This document shows, piece by piece, positions 63,348 to 64,000 of a stretch of DNA of 64,000 nt. The DNA is taken from the NCBI GenBank assembly GCA_006386115.1, contig VFIW01000029.1:372001-436000 (forward strand), in the 5' to 3' direction. A program made the position numbers and the translations under genes. The DNA comes from Globisporangium splendens (Eukaryota; Oomycota; Peronosporomycetes; Pythiales; Pythiaceae). Every line of letters begins with the position of its first letter. The stretch's first letter is position 1. The notes beneath the pieces are model-generated. The model ran no database searches and had not been told where the DNA came from. It worked only from the letters and a program-made list of their open reading frames with translations.

Positions 63348-64000
63348 CTATGCGACCGAGAGCTTGCTGGCTTCCTTCTCGGCGGCTTCTTTCTCCTCCT
63401 CTGGGGTTTTGACACCCTTGTGGATCACCCCCAAGAAGCAGTAGAAGAGCAGCACCGGCGCCGCAAACACGATGAAGATGTCGGTGTAGTTGCCGTGCAG
63501 CGTGTTCTGCGTCCACGGGTTGAACGCGTAGTTGAACAGCCCCATGAAGAACGAGCAGAGCGCGAGGAAGCACTGCAGACTGCCGTACACTTCAGCTGGG
63601 AAGCACACAACTGCAACAGACAAGAGTAAAACAAAGTTAGTTCACTTGATCTAGGTACCCACGACAATGGATGGACAGCATGAACTTACTGATGTAGGCG
63701 AACTGGAGCGAGTAGAAGAACGCCTGCGAGAGCGAATACCAGAGCAGCGTGATGATCTGCACGTGGAGCGAGTTGATTTTCAAAAACCCGATGAAGAGAT
63801 GCACGAGCACAGCCGTGATGCCGAACGAGATGCGGAAACCGTACTTGTGGATCACCATCCCCACGAGCGGCGTGAACACGAACGAGCTGTTGCCGATCAG
63901 CGGCACCAAGTAGTTAACGTAGAGATCGGCCGTGGACTCATCGTCGCCCGCGAGCTTGTAGATGATGTTGGGGATCGCACCGCCCGCGAACGCGAACCAG
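63348..64000 (-). CDS. MFS transporter (SLC43/FMP42-like), copy 2, partial
   Basis: The 3' part of a paralogue of the gene at 59227-60749, cut by the window end. Exon 2 is 63348-63610 and the visible part of the preceding exon is 63690-64000, with a 79-base intron (63611-63689; GTAAGT to TTGCAG) at the same codon. Matching segments include GGAIPNIIYKLAGDDES, FVFTPLVGMVIHKYGFR, LWYSLSQAFFYSLQFAYI and VCFPAEVYGSLQCFLAL. The C-terminus ends in the same KLSVA. It is in tandem, same strand, upstream of copy 1. Probably intact, but its N-terminal half is outside the window. Confidence 0.88.
63611..63689 (-). other. Intron of MFS transporter copy 2
   Basis: 79-base GT-AG intron, phase and position shared with copy 1, so the intron predates the duplication. 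Confidence 0.88.

Noticed and set aside
1..64000. RxLR, Crinkler or NLP effector genes
   Set aside because: No open frame with a signal peptide followed by RxLR-EER or LFLAK motifs was found in reading the window.
1..64000. CRISPR arrays, bacterial operons, replication origins, rRNA
   Set aside because: No spaced direct repeats or rRNA sequence. Gene structure with introns and oomycete promoters is eukaryotic.

Overview
The window is nuclear DNA from a eukaryote, most probably an oomycete (Phytophthora/Pythium-type stramenopile). Genes are GC-rich with few, short introns. Several start codons are preceded by the oomycete core promoter (an initiator of the form YCATTYY followed by a WTTT flanking element). 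The gene content also fits: PDR-type ABC transporter, PIP kinase, ethanolamine/amino-acid permeases, 3R-MYB, cyclic-nucleotide-binding channel and unusual domain fusions. No bacterial operon, CRISPR array, rRNA or tRNA was found.

Layout. 1-1.5 kb: a 5'-truncated LINE fragment joined to a broken PDR transporter. 1.7-3.4 kb: APC-family permease copy 1 (minus). 4.3-6.0 kb: a PH-EF-hand-inorganic pyrophosphatase fusion. 6.6-8.6 kb: a PIP kinase. 9.9-11.0 kb: a mitochondrial glutamate-type carrier with one intron. 11.3-15.1 kb: permease copy 2 and the pseudogene copy 3. 15.4-19.8 kb: two identical sugar transporters head to head as a 1.66-kb inverted repeat around a 1.07-kb spacer. 20-27 kb: gene-poor, with a decayed LINE (zf-RVT and RNase H parts) and a degenerate noncoding repeat family (three direct units and one inverted). 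27.7-29.2 kb: a 3R-MYB gene.

29.7-43.4 kb: a dispersed cluster of five paralogues that join a PX domain, carrying extra conserved Cys/His residues, to a RING-H2 finger; the last copy has lost most of the RING. 44.4-49.9 kb: two nearly identical class-C-like seven-helix receptors tail to tail as a 1,889-bp inverted repeat. Their ectodomain resembles the OpuAC-type substrate-binding protein rather than the usual class C ligand-binding fold; one copy is truncated and the other carries an N-terminal frameshift. 51.7-53.1 kb: an orphan C-linker plus cyclic-nucleotide-binding domain. 53.4-54.4 kb: a Ser/Thr kinase with a variant catalytic loop. 56.7-58.8 kb: an unrecognised multi-frame gene. 59.2-60.7 kb and 63.3 kb to the window end: two MFS transporter paralogues with an intron at the same position.

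Functionally the region is a mix of nutrient transport (permeases, sugar carriers, MFS pairs) and membrane signalling (PIP kinase, PX-RING family, 7TM receptors, cyclic-nucleotide domain, kinase, PH-containing pyrophosphatase). It evolves by local duplication, often inverted, followed by decay. A link between the PIP kinase and the PX/PH proteins through phosphoinositides is plausible but is inference only.
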